Shown: positions 6,915 to 12,477 of the stretch, in pieces | Position numbering within the stretch: position 1 is the stretch's first letter | How the letters are laid out: every line of letters begins with the position of its first letter | Assembly (NCBI GenBank): GCA_012798155.1 | Contig: JAAZNR010000514.1 | Location: 1 to 13,572 of the forward strand | Direction: 5' to 3' | Origin: Thermogutta sp. | Lineage (GTDB): Bacteria; Planctomycetota; Planctomycetia; Pirellulales; Thermoguttaceae | Length of the DNA: 13,572 nt | Notes under the pieces: model-generated | What the model saw: the letters and a program-made list of their open reading frames with translations, nothing else | What the model was told of the DNA's origin: nothing | Databases searched by the model: none | Made by a program: the position numbers and the translations under genes

Positions 6915-7385
6915 CTATGGCAGGAGGAACGTGCCCCGGTAATGTGCGTAGTCTTCGATTGTGGGTTTGTGGGTCGCCACCAGATCGTCCGGCAGTTGGG
7001 ACATCGCGAAGAAGCGGAGTTCGGAGCCCTCGATCCCGTCGGGGCGGGGCTCACCCTCCCACTGCCGAACCACAAAGGCGATGGAAAAGCAATAAATCTC
7101 GTCGCCGTTGGGGTAGGTGAATCTCTGCGTGGGACCGGAATACAGCCCCATCGGTTCCGCTTTCAGGACGACCAGCGATGTCTCCTCGGCGACTTCCCGC
7201 TTAAGGGCGTCCAGGGCCGTCTCCCCCAACTCGACGCTGCCGGAGGGTAGGCACCAACGCGGCATGTCCAGACGGCGGAGGAGAAGAATCTCGCCCTGCG
7301 GATTGAAGATCAGCGCTCGAACGCCCGGCAATAGCATCGGGCGAGAACCTATCAGTTGCCGCATCGTCTTGATGTAGTCGTTCAT
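6915..7385 (-). CDS. Nudix hydrolase
   Basis: Nudix enzymes cleave nucleoside diphosphates linked to another moiety (NDP-X) using Mg2+. The 156-residue protein has a near-complete Nudix box: G49-x5-E55-x7-REVAEETSL (63-71), with the late glycine replaced by S70 while the metal-binding glutamates are kept. The N-terminal MNDYIKTMRQLIG with the following LLPGVRALI segment is typical of small stand-alone Nudix proteins. The substrate cannot be told from sequence. It is the upstream partner of the Thi4-like gene, so a role in clearing a phosphorylated thiamine-pathway or NAD-related metabolite is a reasonable guess only. The ATG at 7385 lacks a good Shine-Dalgarno sequence. It overlaps as ATGA the end of a 9-codon mini-frame (7382-7411) whose first codons duplicate the start of this gene (MNDY). 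Confidence 0.88.
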   Translation of the reverse strand: MNDYIKTMRQLIGSRPMLLPGVRALIFNPQGEILLLRRLDMPRWCLPSGSVELGETALDALKREVAEETSLVVLKAEPMGLYSGPTQRFTYPNGDEIYCFSIAFVVRQWEGEPRPDGIEGSELRFFAMSQLPDDLVATHKPTIEDYAHYRGTFLLP

Positions 7386-7718
7386 GAGTTTCGAGCGAAG
7401 TAGTCGTTCACGCCCCTGCCCGGTCTGTCATTGCAGCGCGGAGGCGCAGAGTCTGTTTTTGAAACGCAGAGGGCGCAGAGGAGGCGGAGAGGGCAGAAGG
7501 AGCACGAAGAATTGGTCGCCGGAACTCTGCGCTCTCCGCGTTCTCTGCGTTTCTAGCTTTTTATTTCCGCCTGGGTTCTGTGCGTTTCCATCTTTCTTTC
7601 CGCGTAGCCGTCCCTGGGCCGCTGCGAACCCCAAAAGGTACCCAGCTGATTCACACCCGAAGGAAGCAGTCCCATCTTTGCGAGCTTTCCCTTCGCCGCT
7701 TTTTCGTTGACGAAGGTT
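7386..7718. other. 333-bp intergenic region with a large palindromic element
   Basis: No gene is supported. The region holds the palindromic element at 7461-7553, an 11-bp direct repeat (GTAGTCGTTCA at 7374-7384 and 7400-7410) around the Nudix start, and unremarkable sequence from 7560 to 7718 that was probably coding-like in the past or simply leftover. A weak in-frame ORF across the palindrome encodes only QRTRRAQ-type low-complexity residues. Confidence 0.5.
7461..7553. repeat. Imperfect inverted repeat of CGCAGAG-type words
   Basis: The left arm (7461-7490) begins GAAACGCAGAG and continues with GGCGCAGAGGAGGCGGAGAG. The right arm (7525-7553), read in reverse complement, begins GAAACGCAGAG and continues AACGCGGAGAGCGCAGAG. 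The arms are separated by about 34 bases. Short CGCAGAG words also occur just outside (7444-7451). I recognise this style of element from intergenic regions of Planctomycetota, Acidobacteriota and some cyanobacterial genomes, where it occurs in many dispersed copies. Dispersal in this genome cannot be tested here. Confidence 0.75.
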
Positions 7719-8363
7719 TCAAGGAGCCGGCGGAGGCTCCGTCTTGTCGGCGGCGTGGGCGCTGAACTCATCCAAAAGGATTTGGGCGGTCCATTGTGCC
7801 GCGAGGCCGACCACTTCGGGACAGTCTCCCTTCGCCTTTTCTCGCACGTCTTTGCATAGCACGCTCCCGTAACGCTCTTCGTACTGCTTGTAGAGCTTGC
7901 GAACCAACTTGTGAGACTGTTCCGCGCTGCCTTCGAACTTGCCGTTTCGGCGCCTCCCGCACAGATAGCCGATGGCCATTGCCGCGCCGGTGAACCCGCC
8001 GCAGTTTTGCAGCCCGGTCGGTGTGGCTCCTCCGTCCAAACAACTCGCTCCGCGGAACAGTCCTTGGTCCGCCGCCAGAAAAGGAATGGCATCCTGAAGG
8101 GCCGCCAGCGTGCATTGGGCACAGCCGCCATATTCTTTTTCATACTGGTGCCCTAATTGGTATGCGTCCGCGATAATCTTTTGTTCTTGGCCGCCCACGT
8201 CGAACGGCGGCCCCTCCCCGGCAGGATCGCAGATCTCCGCGATAAGGATCGCCCTGCGCCTCCGAGGCAGGACGACCAGCCCCGCCCCGGCCGCCATCAG
8301 GCCGAGGATTTCACGCCGGGCCGACGCTGTTTCGCAACTGTCGCTGGTAGGAAACTTGGTCAT
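7719..8363 (-). CDS. C_GCAxxG_C_C family redox-active protein with Tat-like signal
   Basis: The 214-residue protein belongs to the putative redox-active C_GCAxxG_C_C family. The signature cysteines are C81 (GGCAQC), C84, C108, C121 (NCGGFTGAAMAIGYLCG), C135, C170 and C181. The family core runs from about 60 to 195. The N-terminus has a twin-arginine pair (R16-R17, ARREILG) followed by a hydrophobic stretch LGLMAAGAGLVVL (20-32), which resembles a Tat signal. It is followed by RRRR, so it could instead be a membrane anchor. The ATG at 8363 overlaps the stop of the DUF89 gene as ATGA, implying translational coupling. The frame stays open further upstream to 8627 but that part lies over the DUF89 coding region and is not used. 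The exact redox role of this family is unknown. Confidence 0.82.
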   Translation of the reverse strand: MTKFPTSDSCETASARREILGLMAAGAGLVVLPRRRRAILIAEICDPAGEGPPFDVGGQEQKIIADAYQLGHQYEKEYGGCAQCTLAALQDAIPFLAADQGLFRGASCLDGGATPTGLQNCGGFTGAAMAIGYLCGRRRNGKFEGSAEQSHKLVRKLYKQYEERYGSVLCKDVREKAKGDCPEVVGLAAQWTAQILLDEFSAHAADKTEPPPAP

Positions 8364-9292
8364 GGGGGTGCCCTTGAAAACGATGATCCTTGGTTTGCCT
8401 CGTCGGATAGTGCTGCTCCAGGTTCCGCGGGAACCCGTTTCCCCTGCGATGGTTGCAGCACCATCCTGCCGACAGGACAGCCGATGTCCCGGGCGATGAC
8501 CGGGCATTTGACTCGCAGCAGAAAGTAGATGTTCGCGGAGGCCTCCGTCAGTGTTTCGTAATTTCCTTGGCCTTTGGCGATGATCAGGTCGGCATCGGTG
8601 AAACGCCGCTGAAAGGCCTCGTGGCAATCGTGAAGGACCGTGCCGGGTGCGTCGGAGCCGTTGTCGATCACCGGCACCAGATCGAAAAGGCCCGCCTCCT
8701 CCGCGTCCTCCAGGGTTGCATCATTGATGACCGGTGATCCGCGCACGGCGACGGTCACCTTTTCGCGCGGCATGTGCTCGATGAGCAAACGGTCGAAAAC
8801 GATCTCGCCGGCATTGTCCGTCAAGTAAAGGATGCTTCGCGCCCGTTGAACGGCGGCTGCAAACTCCGCGGTGCTGCCGTGGAGAGGTTCCTGAAGGGAT
8901 CGATCGAGGGCATCTCGGATCTCGGCTTCGCCCAGGCCGCCTTTCACGCCCAAATCCATGACGTTTCCGGCGATCGCCAGGCGCACGGCGGCGTCCCAGG
9001 GATCCGGCGATTCCTCCACGCGACGCCGGAAATCCGGCAGGAGGTCCAAGGCCAGCCGATTGAACCGGACCTTGCTTGCGCGGTAGGGGTCTTCGTTCCG
9101 GCAGAGTTCGCGGATCCGCCGGTGGACCGCCTGAGCCAGGGCGGCCGGCGGCCGGCGCAAGTCCATCCTGCCGGCCGACTGCAATACCTCGCGAAGCACC
9201 TGCTCGTGAATGCGTTCATCATCGGTCACCAGGCGCACCGCGGAGAGAGACTGCTGAATCAAACAGGGAATGCAATCGAAGAACGTCTTCAT
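8360..9292 (-). CDS. DUF89 / ARMT1-like damage-control phosphatase family protein
   Basis: DUF89 proteins are metal-dependent phosphatases thought to remove harmful phosphometabolites. The 310-residue protein carries the N-terminal C-x2-C (C7, C10, FDCIPC), YLTDNAGEIVFDR (156-168), VRGSPVINDAT (183-193) with N190/D191 as likely metal or phosphate ligands, and IIAKGQGNYE (237-246), all expected positions for the prokaryotic DUF89 type. A CP/GCPVGRM segment (271-277) follows near the C-terminus, and a 25-residue low-complexity tail ends the protein. It starts directly after the TAA of the NifX-like gene and overlaps the redox gene downstream as ATGA, so these three are one translational unit. 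The substrate is unknown; a link to Fe-S or metal cofactor chemistry is inferred from neighbours. Confidence 0.88.
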   Translation of the reverse strand: MKTFFDCIPCLIQQSLSAVRLVTDDERIHEQVLREVLQSAGRMDLRRPPAALAQAVHRRIRELCRNEDPYRASKVRFNRLALDLLPDFRRRVEESPDPWDAAVRLAIAGNVMDLGVKGGLGEAEIRDALDRSLQEPLHGSTAEFAAAVQRARSILYLTDNAGEIVFDRLLIEHMPREKVTVAVRGSPVINDATLEDAEEAGLFDLVPVIDNGSDAPGTVLHDCHEAFQRRFTDADLIIAKGQGNYETLTEASANIYFLLRVKCPVIARDIGCPVGRMVLQPSQGKRVPAEPGAALSDEANQGSSFSRAPP

Positions 9293-9670
9293 TTAGGTCC
9301 TATCGGGTTGAGGCCAATGCTCGTCGGCGTTGGGGCCGGACAACTCCACAAGCAGGCCGTTTCGGAAGGAATCGACGGCCTCCGCGACGGTCCCGGAGGA
9401 AGCCTGGAAAACCCGCACACCGGCGGATTTGAACGTGGCGAACGCCTTCGGCCCGATATGCCCGACAATCGCGGCCTGAACCCCCAGGCTGATCAGCGCA
9501 CCGGCGGCTTGCGTGCCCGCCAGGTGCGGCGTCCGCTGGAAATCGACGTTGCTGCAGACGCTGAGCGTGCCGTGGTCGATATCGACAACGAGAAAGTAGC
9601 GAGCGCGGGCGAAGTGCGGGTCGAGCTTGGAGTCCAAATCCTTGCCGTCCGCCGTGATGGCAACCTTCAT
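9293..9670 (-). CDS. NifX/NifB-type dinitrogenase iron-molybdenum cofactor domain protein (copy A)
   Basis: The 125-residue single-domain protein is of the NifX/NafY/NifB-C-terminal fold that binds metal-sulfur cofactor precursors. Visible features: MKVAITADGKDLDSKLDPHF (1-20) then ARARYFLVVDID, AGTQAAGALISLGVQAAIVG (51-70) and FKSAGVRVFQAS. Most members encoded outside nif clusters have no proven role in nitrogen fixation, and no nifHDK gene is present here. It follows the DUF6951-like gene by 44 bases and directly abuts the DUF89 start. Compared with the second NifX-like gene at 12139-12477 it lacks the HFGHC signature and has a diverged metal-binding N-terminus (LDPHFARA). The two are probably not functionally redundant. 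Confidence 0.88.
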   Translation of the reverse strand: MKVAITADGKDLDSKLDPHFARARYFLVVDIDHGTLSVCSNVDFQRTPHLAGTQAAGALISLGVQAAIVGHIGPKAFATFKSAGVRVFQASSGTVAEAVDSFRNGLLVELSGPNADEHWPQPDRT

Positions 9671-9714
9671 TTTCCACGCCCCCTCTCCGCGAGATCGCCG
9701 CCCATGGGTAACAA

Positions 9715-10032
9715 CTACTCCCGCGATATCTCAATCGAGACGTGGGCCGGCAATGCCAAACCCGCCTCGACTTCGATCGCCTTGAGGATGCCCACCGGGA
9801 CCGGGCAGGCAGCGTGCAGGCCGTGCTTGGCCGCCAATTGCCAAATCCGCGGCGGATCACCCGCGATCCATACTTCAGACCAGGGGTCTACGTCGGCCAG
9901 TTCGCCGGCGAAGCTCCGCACCATGCGGCAGCCGCTGTCGATCGCAATCGCGAAGCGGGATCCTCGCGACTGCACGGTGACAGTCGTCTGCAATCCGCAT
10001 ATGCCCGGCGAAATGCATGCCTTGGCCGTCAT
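9715..10032 (-). CDS. DUF6951-like small protein
   Basis: The 105-residue protein matches a small uncharacterised family, now DUF6951 as I recall it. Landmarks are the early ICGLQTTVTV (residues 11-20), FAGELADVDPWSEVW in the middle, and the C-terminal CPVPVGILKAIEVEAGLALP block followed by a VSIEI ending. C12 and C36 and the C-P-V-P cysteine are conserved features of the family. The preferred start is the ATG at 10032, with AGGTGA 7 to 8 bases upstream; a GTG at 10041 in the same frame is less likely. It heads the cluster of NifX-like, DUF89 and C_GCAxxG genes. The function is not known; co-occurrence with Fe-S and redox genes suggests a cofactor-related role. Confidence 0.75.
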   Translation of the reverse strand: MTAKACISPGICGLQTTVTVQSRGSRFAIAIDSGCRMVRSFAGELADVDPWSEVWIAGDPPRIWQLAAKHGLHAACPVPVGILKAIEVEAGLALPAHVSIEISRE

Positions 10033-10104
10033 GACTTTCACCTGAGACGGAAGGGCTTTAACGCCGCGTTCTCGGCGGCGGAGTCTTCGGAAATCCGTTG
10101 GTCG

Positions 10105-10506
10105 TCACTCGTTCGCCGGCGCGGCACCCTTCTCGGGAATGGGCGTCAGGTCGGTCCCGCTCGGCGAGGCGGTCGCAGGGACGCAGGCAGAACAGCTCGA
10201 CGCGCCCCGGCTGGTAACAACGCCGTAGGACTGATATGCCGGGTAGCTGTAATAGTAGCACGACCAGTCGCAGCAGCAGTCCTCGCAGTAAGTCCAAGGG
10301 TACGCCGGCACATAGCAGCACGGGTCGGCGGCGTAACAGCAGGGATCGACGACGTAGCAGCACGGGCCGGCGACGTAGTAACAGGGCTCGGCGACGTAGT
10401 AGCAGGGACTCGCGGTCCACCATCCGCACCAGCCGTGCGCGACTTGTGCTCCGAAAAGGCCGACGCCGGCCAAGAGACCGAGCGCAAGGAAGTGCTTTCG
10501 CATCAT
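10105..10506 (-). CDS. Secreted Cys/Tyr-rich heptad-repeat protein
   Basis: The 133-residue protein has a signal peptide (MMRKHFLALGLLAGVGLFGA, cleavage probably near residues 24-26). The mature part opens with WCGWW. It then contains five heptads of the form P-C-[YC]-Y-V-A-x (residues 34-66), followed by a second Cys/Tyr-rich block (YCEDCCCDWSCYYYSYPAY). The C-terminal part is Ser/Thr/Pro rich and probably unstructured. Such YY/CC-rich small exported proteins are frequent in Planctomycetota. This one might be disulfide cross-linked in the cell envelope or bind metals; this is a guess from composition. AGGAGG lies 6 bases before the ATG at 10506, and GTG 10509 and ATG 10503 are alternatives. 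It sits between the two cofactor clusters with no tight coupling to either. Confidence 0.75.
   Translation of the reverse strand: MMRKHFLALGLLAGVGLFGAQVAHGWCGWWTASPCYYVAEPCYYVAGPCCYVVDPCCYAADPCCYVPAYPWTYCEDCCCDWSCYYYSYPAYQSYGVVTSRGASSCSACVPATASPSGTDLTPIPEKGAAPANE
10309..10407. repeat. 21-bp coding tandem repeat (five heptads) in the Cys/Tyr-rich gene
   Basis: Four full 21-bp units and one partial unit encode PCYYVAE, PCYYVAG, PCCYVVD, PCCYAAD and PCCYV. DNA units share GACGTAG-like words on the plus strand, showing recent slippage or duplication. Confidence 0.85.
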
Positions 10507-10608
10507 CACGAACCTCCTCTCTTTACGAAGTCGTATTGCCTCAAGGGTCTGATGCGGCGCGTGACCCGCCCACTCGGAGGAAGCGTGCCTTTTCGGCGTT
10601 CACCGCGC

Positions 10609-10808
10609 GAAACTCAAGTTATGAATGGACTTTTGCAAACTGCTCCCCTCTCCCTCTGGGAGAGGGGCAGCGGGTGAGGGCTTGGTGAAGTTGGGCAATC
10701 ACGGCGAGCCGTTTTCGCGGCTAATTGCCCTCACCATAACCCTCTTCCAAGGCGGACGAGAACTTGTCACCACAATTTGCAAAAGTCCAGTTAGGAAACT
10801 CAAGTTAT
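10609..10808. mobile_element. 200-bp MITE-like element with inverted ends and 14-bp direct repeats
   Basis: A 14-bp direct repeat GAAACTCAAGTTAT occurs at 10609-10622 and 10795-10808. Just inside are inverted 14-bp ends: TGGACTTTTGCAAA at 10626-10639 and its reverse complement at 10776-10789. The interior has no coding capacity. It contains a perfect 10-bp stem with 3-base loop (10645-10667, CCCCTCTCCC arms) and a second nested foldback between 10674 and 10734 (GTGAGGGC...GCCCTCAC, with inner arms AGCCG/CGGCT). The right direct repeat contains the TGA stop of the MBL gene. The pattern fits a small non-autonomous transposable or palindromic element inserted at that gene end with target duplication; no transposase is present in the window. 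Confidence 0.7.
10645..10667. terminator. Strong hairpin inside the MITE-like element
   Basis: A perfect 10-bp stem (CCCCTCTCCC / GGGAGAGGGG) with a TCT loop lies about 130 bases downstream of the MBL stop on the transcribed strand. On the minus strand it is followed by GAGCAGTTTGC, not a clean T run, so rho-independent termination would be weak. It may still mark the 3' end of the Mrp-NifX-hotdog-MBL transcript. Confidence 0.35.
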
Positions 10809-11675
10809 ACCGTCTCTTTTGGTAGCGATGGGCAAAAGGTCGAACTCGGCCTGGGTGCCCACGTGACAGGGGATACATTGATCGGGCATCGCATTCCATA
10901 AGGCCGCCGTAGCGGCGCGGCCCGTGCAGTGCGCCGGCCCCAAGCAGCCGATCTTCATGTCGCGCAATTCGTCGATCGTCCTTTGCAACCGTTCCGCCGA
11001 TGCGTTTACCAGGTGCATCCCGCCAAGGACGGCGTGAATGGGGCGATCTTCGGTCAGGCGGCGCACGTAGCGGAGGGTGTTGATGATCCCCGCGTGGGCA
11101 CAACCCAACAAGACGACCGTGCCTTGCGCGGACTGGAAAAAGACCGCCTGATCATCGACGATCGGATCGGGGATGCGGCATTGCGGATCGAGGAAAAACG
11201 GGCCGCCCGTGTCTTCGAACTCGGTTGTCCGCGGCACGGGGCCTGTTACCATGAGGAAGTCGGATACGGCGGTCGGGCCCTCGGTCGCCACCCACTGATC
11301 GCGATGCCGCTCGAAGGCTCGCTCGCAGAAAGAAGGCATCCCGATCTCCCGGGAGGTGCCGTCCTTGTTGCGGGCATATTTGGGCTTCATCGCGGCCGGG
11401 TGAGCGTAGATGGCCGTCGGCCGGTTGCTCCGCAGGGCATCGGCCAGCCCGCCCGTATGATCGTAGTGTCCGTGGCTGAGTACGATGGCATCGACTCGGT
11501 TCAGGGAGGCGCCCAGCCGGTAGGCGTTGTTGACCAGCGCCCCGCCTTGGCCCGTGTCGAACAGAATGCATTGTGATCCGGCCTCGATCCAAAAGGACAG
11601 GCCGTGCTCAGCCAAGAGCCCGGCGCTCTCGGCCGTGTTCTCGACGAGGACGGTGATTCGCGCTTTGTCCGTCAT
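10800..11675 (-). CDS. MBL-fold metallo-hydrolase, COG1237-like
   Basis: The 291-residue metallo-beta-lactamase-fold protein has a di-metal site: LFDTGQGG (38-45), SHGHYDHTGG (67-76, H68, H70, D72, H73), GCAHAGI with H194, GGMH with H221 and GPAHCTGR with H249. This set of ligands and the length fit the COG1237 group, often annotated as a dihydropterin ribofuranosyl-aminobenzene phosphate synthase-like enzyme after a methanopterin gene in archaea; that specific activity should not be assumed here. Proteins of this group are frequent beside NifX and Mrp ATPase genes in anaerobes. The start overlaps the hotdog gene stop as ATGA. Its own stop codon falls inside the right direct repeat of the MITE-like element. 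Confidence 0.88.
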   Translation of the reverse strand: MTDKARITVLVENTAESAGLLAEHGLSFWIEAGSQCILFDTGQGGALVNNAYRLGASLNRVDAIVLSHGHYDHTGGLADALRSNRPTAIYAHPAAMKPKYARNKDGTSREIGMPSFCERAFERHRDQWVATEGPTAVSDFLMVTGPVPRTTEFEDTGGPFFLDPQCRIPDPIVDDQAVFFQSAQGTVVLLGCAHAGIINTLRYVRRLTEDRPIHAVLGGMHLVNASAERLQRTIDELRDMKIGCLGPAHCTGRAATAALWNAMPDQCIPCHVGTQAEFDLLPIATKRDGIT

Positions 11676-12130
11676 ATTGCCTTCTTTCCGAAGCGGAACA
11701 CGGCATCCTTCTCGACGAACCTGGCCGTAGCCGTGGCTACGACCTGTCCGTCTTGGAGCAATTCAGCGGCCGGCCGATGAACCGGCGAGCCTTCCGATTC
11801 GAGCCAGGCTCGGACCACGGCCGGCAGGCCTACCCTCACCGGATGACGAAAGCGGACATGGATGTCCACGGTAACTGCTGCGAGTCCATGGGCAAACAGG
11901 CAGTTGGTCATGGCCCCGTCCAGCAGCGTGCAAATGACTCCGCCGTGAAGTATTCCCGGATAGCCGGCGAACACGGGCCGGCAAGGAAATGCGGCCTCCA
12001 CGGCCCCGTCGTGAACCGCATGGAACTCCAGCCCGAAACCGTGACCGTTGGCAGGCGCACACACGAAACAGTCTGGGTGGCTTCGTCGGCGGAGGAGCGA
12101 GAGAGCCAGGTTGGCATCAAGGTGGTTCAT
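11672..12130 (-). CDS. PaaI-like hotdog-fold thioesterase
   Basis: The 152-residue single hotdog domain has LHGGVICTLLDGAMTNC (61-77), where HGG and D71 match the catalytic region of PaaI-type acyl-CoA thioesterases. A CFVCAPANGHGFGLEF segment (21-36) includes a C-x2-C that is common in this subfamily. The ATG at 12130 is chosen because it gives the usual N-terminus; the frame is open to 12322 but that part lies over the upstream NifX-like gene. It begins 8 bases after that gene's stop and ends overlapping the MBL start as ATGA. The acyl substrate is unknown. A thioesterase inside an Fe-S/NifX cluster is unusual and its link to the neighbours is not clear from sequence. Confidence 0.83.
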   Translation of the reverse strand: MNHLDANLALSLLRRRSHPDCFVCAPANGHGFGLEFHAVHDGAVEAAFPCRPVFAGYPGILHGGVICTLLDGAMTNCLFAHGLAAVTVDIHVRFRHPVRVGLPAVVRAWLESEGSPVHRPAAELLQDGQVVATATARFVEKDAVFRFGKKAI

Positions 12131-12138
12131 GGAGCTGC

Positions 12139-12477
12139 TCAGTGGTCGCAGAGGTTTTCGCCCCTGACGATGGTACCGTCCAGAAATGCGTTCACGAGGG
12201 CTTCCGGGGTATCCGACGGTGCGCCGTACACGACTCGGATTCCCTTCTCCGCGAAGAGTTGCTGGGCACGCCCCCCAATCCCGCCGGCAATGATGACGTC
12301 GGCCCCCTGGTCGTGCAGCCATTGCGGCAACAGTCCGGGCTCGTGAGGGGGCGCGGCCAAAATCGTCGTGCCGCGATGCCGCCGGGCGGCCTCGTCCACG
12401 TCGACCAAAGCGAACTCCGCGCAGTGACCGAAATGCATGGCCAGCCGGCCATTGGCCAGTGGGATGGCGATTTTCAC
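12139..12477 (-). CDS. NifX/NifB-type dinitrogenase iron-molybdenum cofactor domain protein (copy B)
   Basis: The 112-residue single-domain protein belongs to the same superfamily as the gene at 9293-9670. MKIAIPLANGRLAMHFGHCA (1-20) includes the HFGHC signature that fits metal-cluster binding. LHDQGADVIIAGGIGGRAQQ follows and GIRVVYGA ends the core. It starts with GTG at 12477, which has AAGGAG 8 bases upstream and overlaps the Mrp stop as GTGA; the frame is open further upstream, but within the Mrp gene. Pairing of an Mrp ATPase with a NifX-like protein is a recurring arrangement (for example the MrpORP family, where both are fused), so this is the probable client or partner of the ATPase. 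Confidence 0.9.
   Translation of the reverse strand: MKIAIPLANGRLAMHFGHCAEFALVDVDEAARRHRGTTILAAPPHEPGLLPQWLHDQGADVIIAGGIGGRAQQLFAEKGIRVVYGAPSDTPEALVNAFLDGTIVRGENLCDH

Noticed and set aside
7386..7560. TPP riboswitch upstream of the Nudix-Thi4 pair
   Set aside because: No CUGAGA or the other conserved core words are visible; the sequence is dominated by the CGCAGAG palindrome.
7723..7740. Intrinsic terminator (GGAGCC / GGCTCC stem) at the end of the C_GCAxxG gene
   Set aside because: The short stem lies within the last codons and no T run follows on the transcribed strand.
7553..8143. 196-residue minus-strand frame over the C_GCAxxG gene
   Set aside because: The alternative frame at 7719-8363 carries the family cysteines and starts with a coupled ATG; this one has no recognisable feature.
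9293..9670. Nitrogen fixation function for the NifX-like genes
   Set aside because: No nifHDK, nifE/N or full nifB is present; the fold is widespread outside nitrogenase loci.
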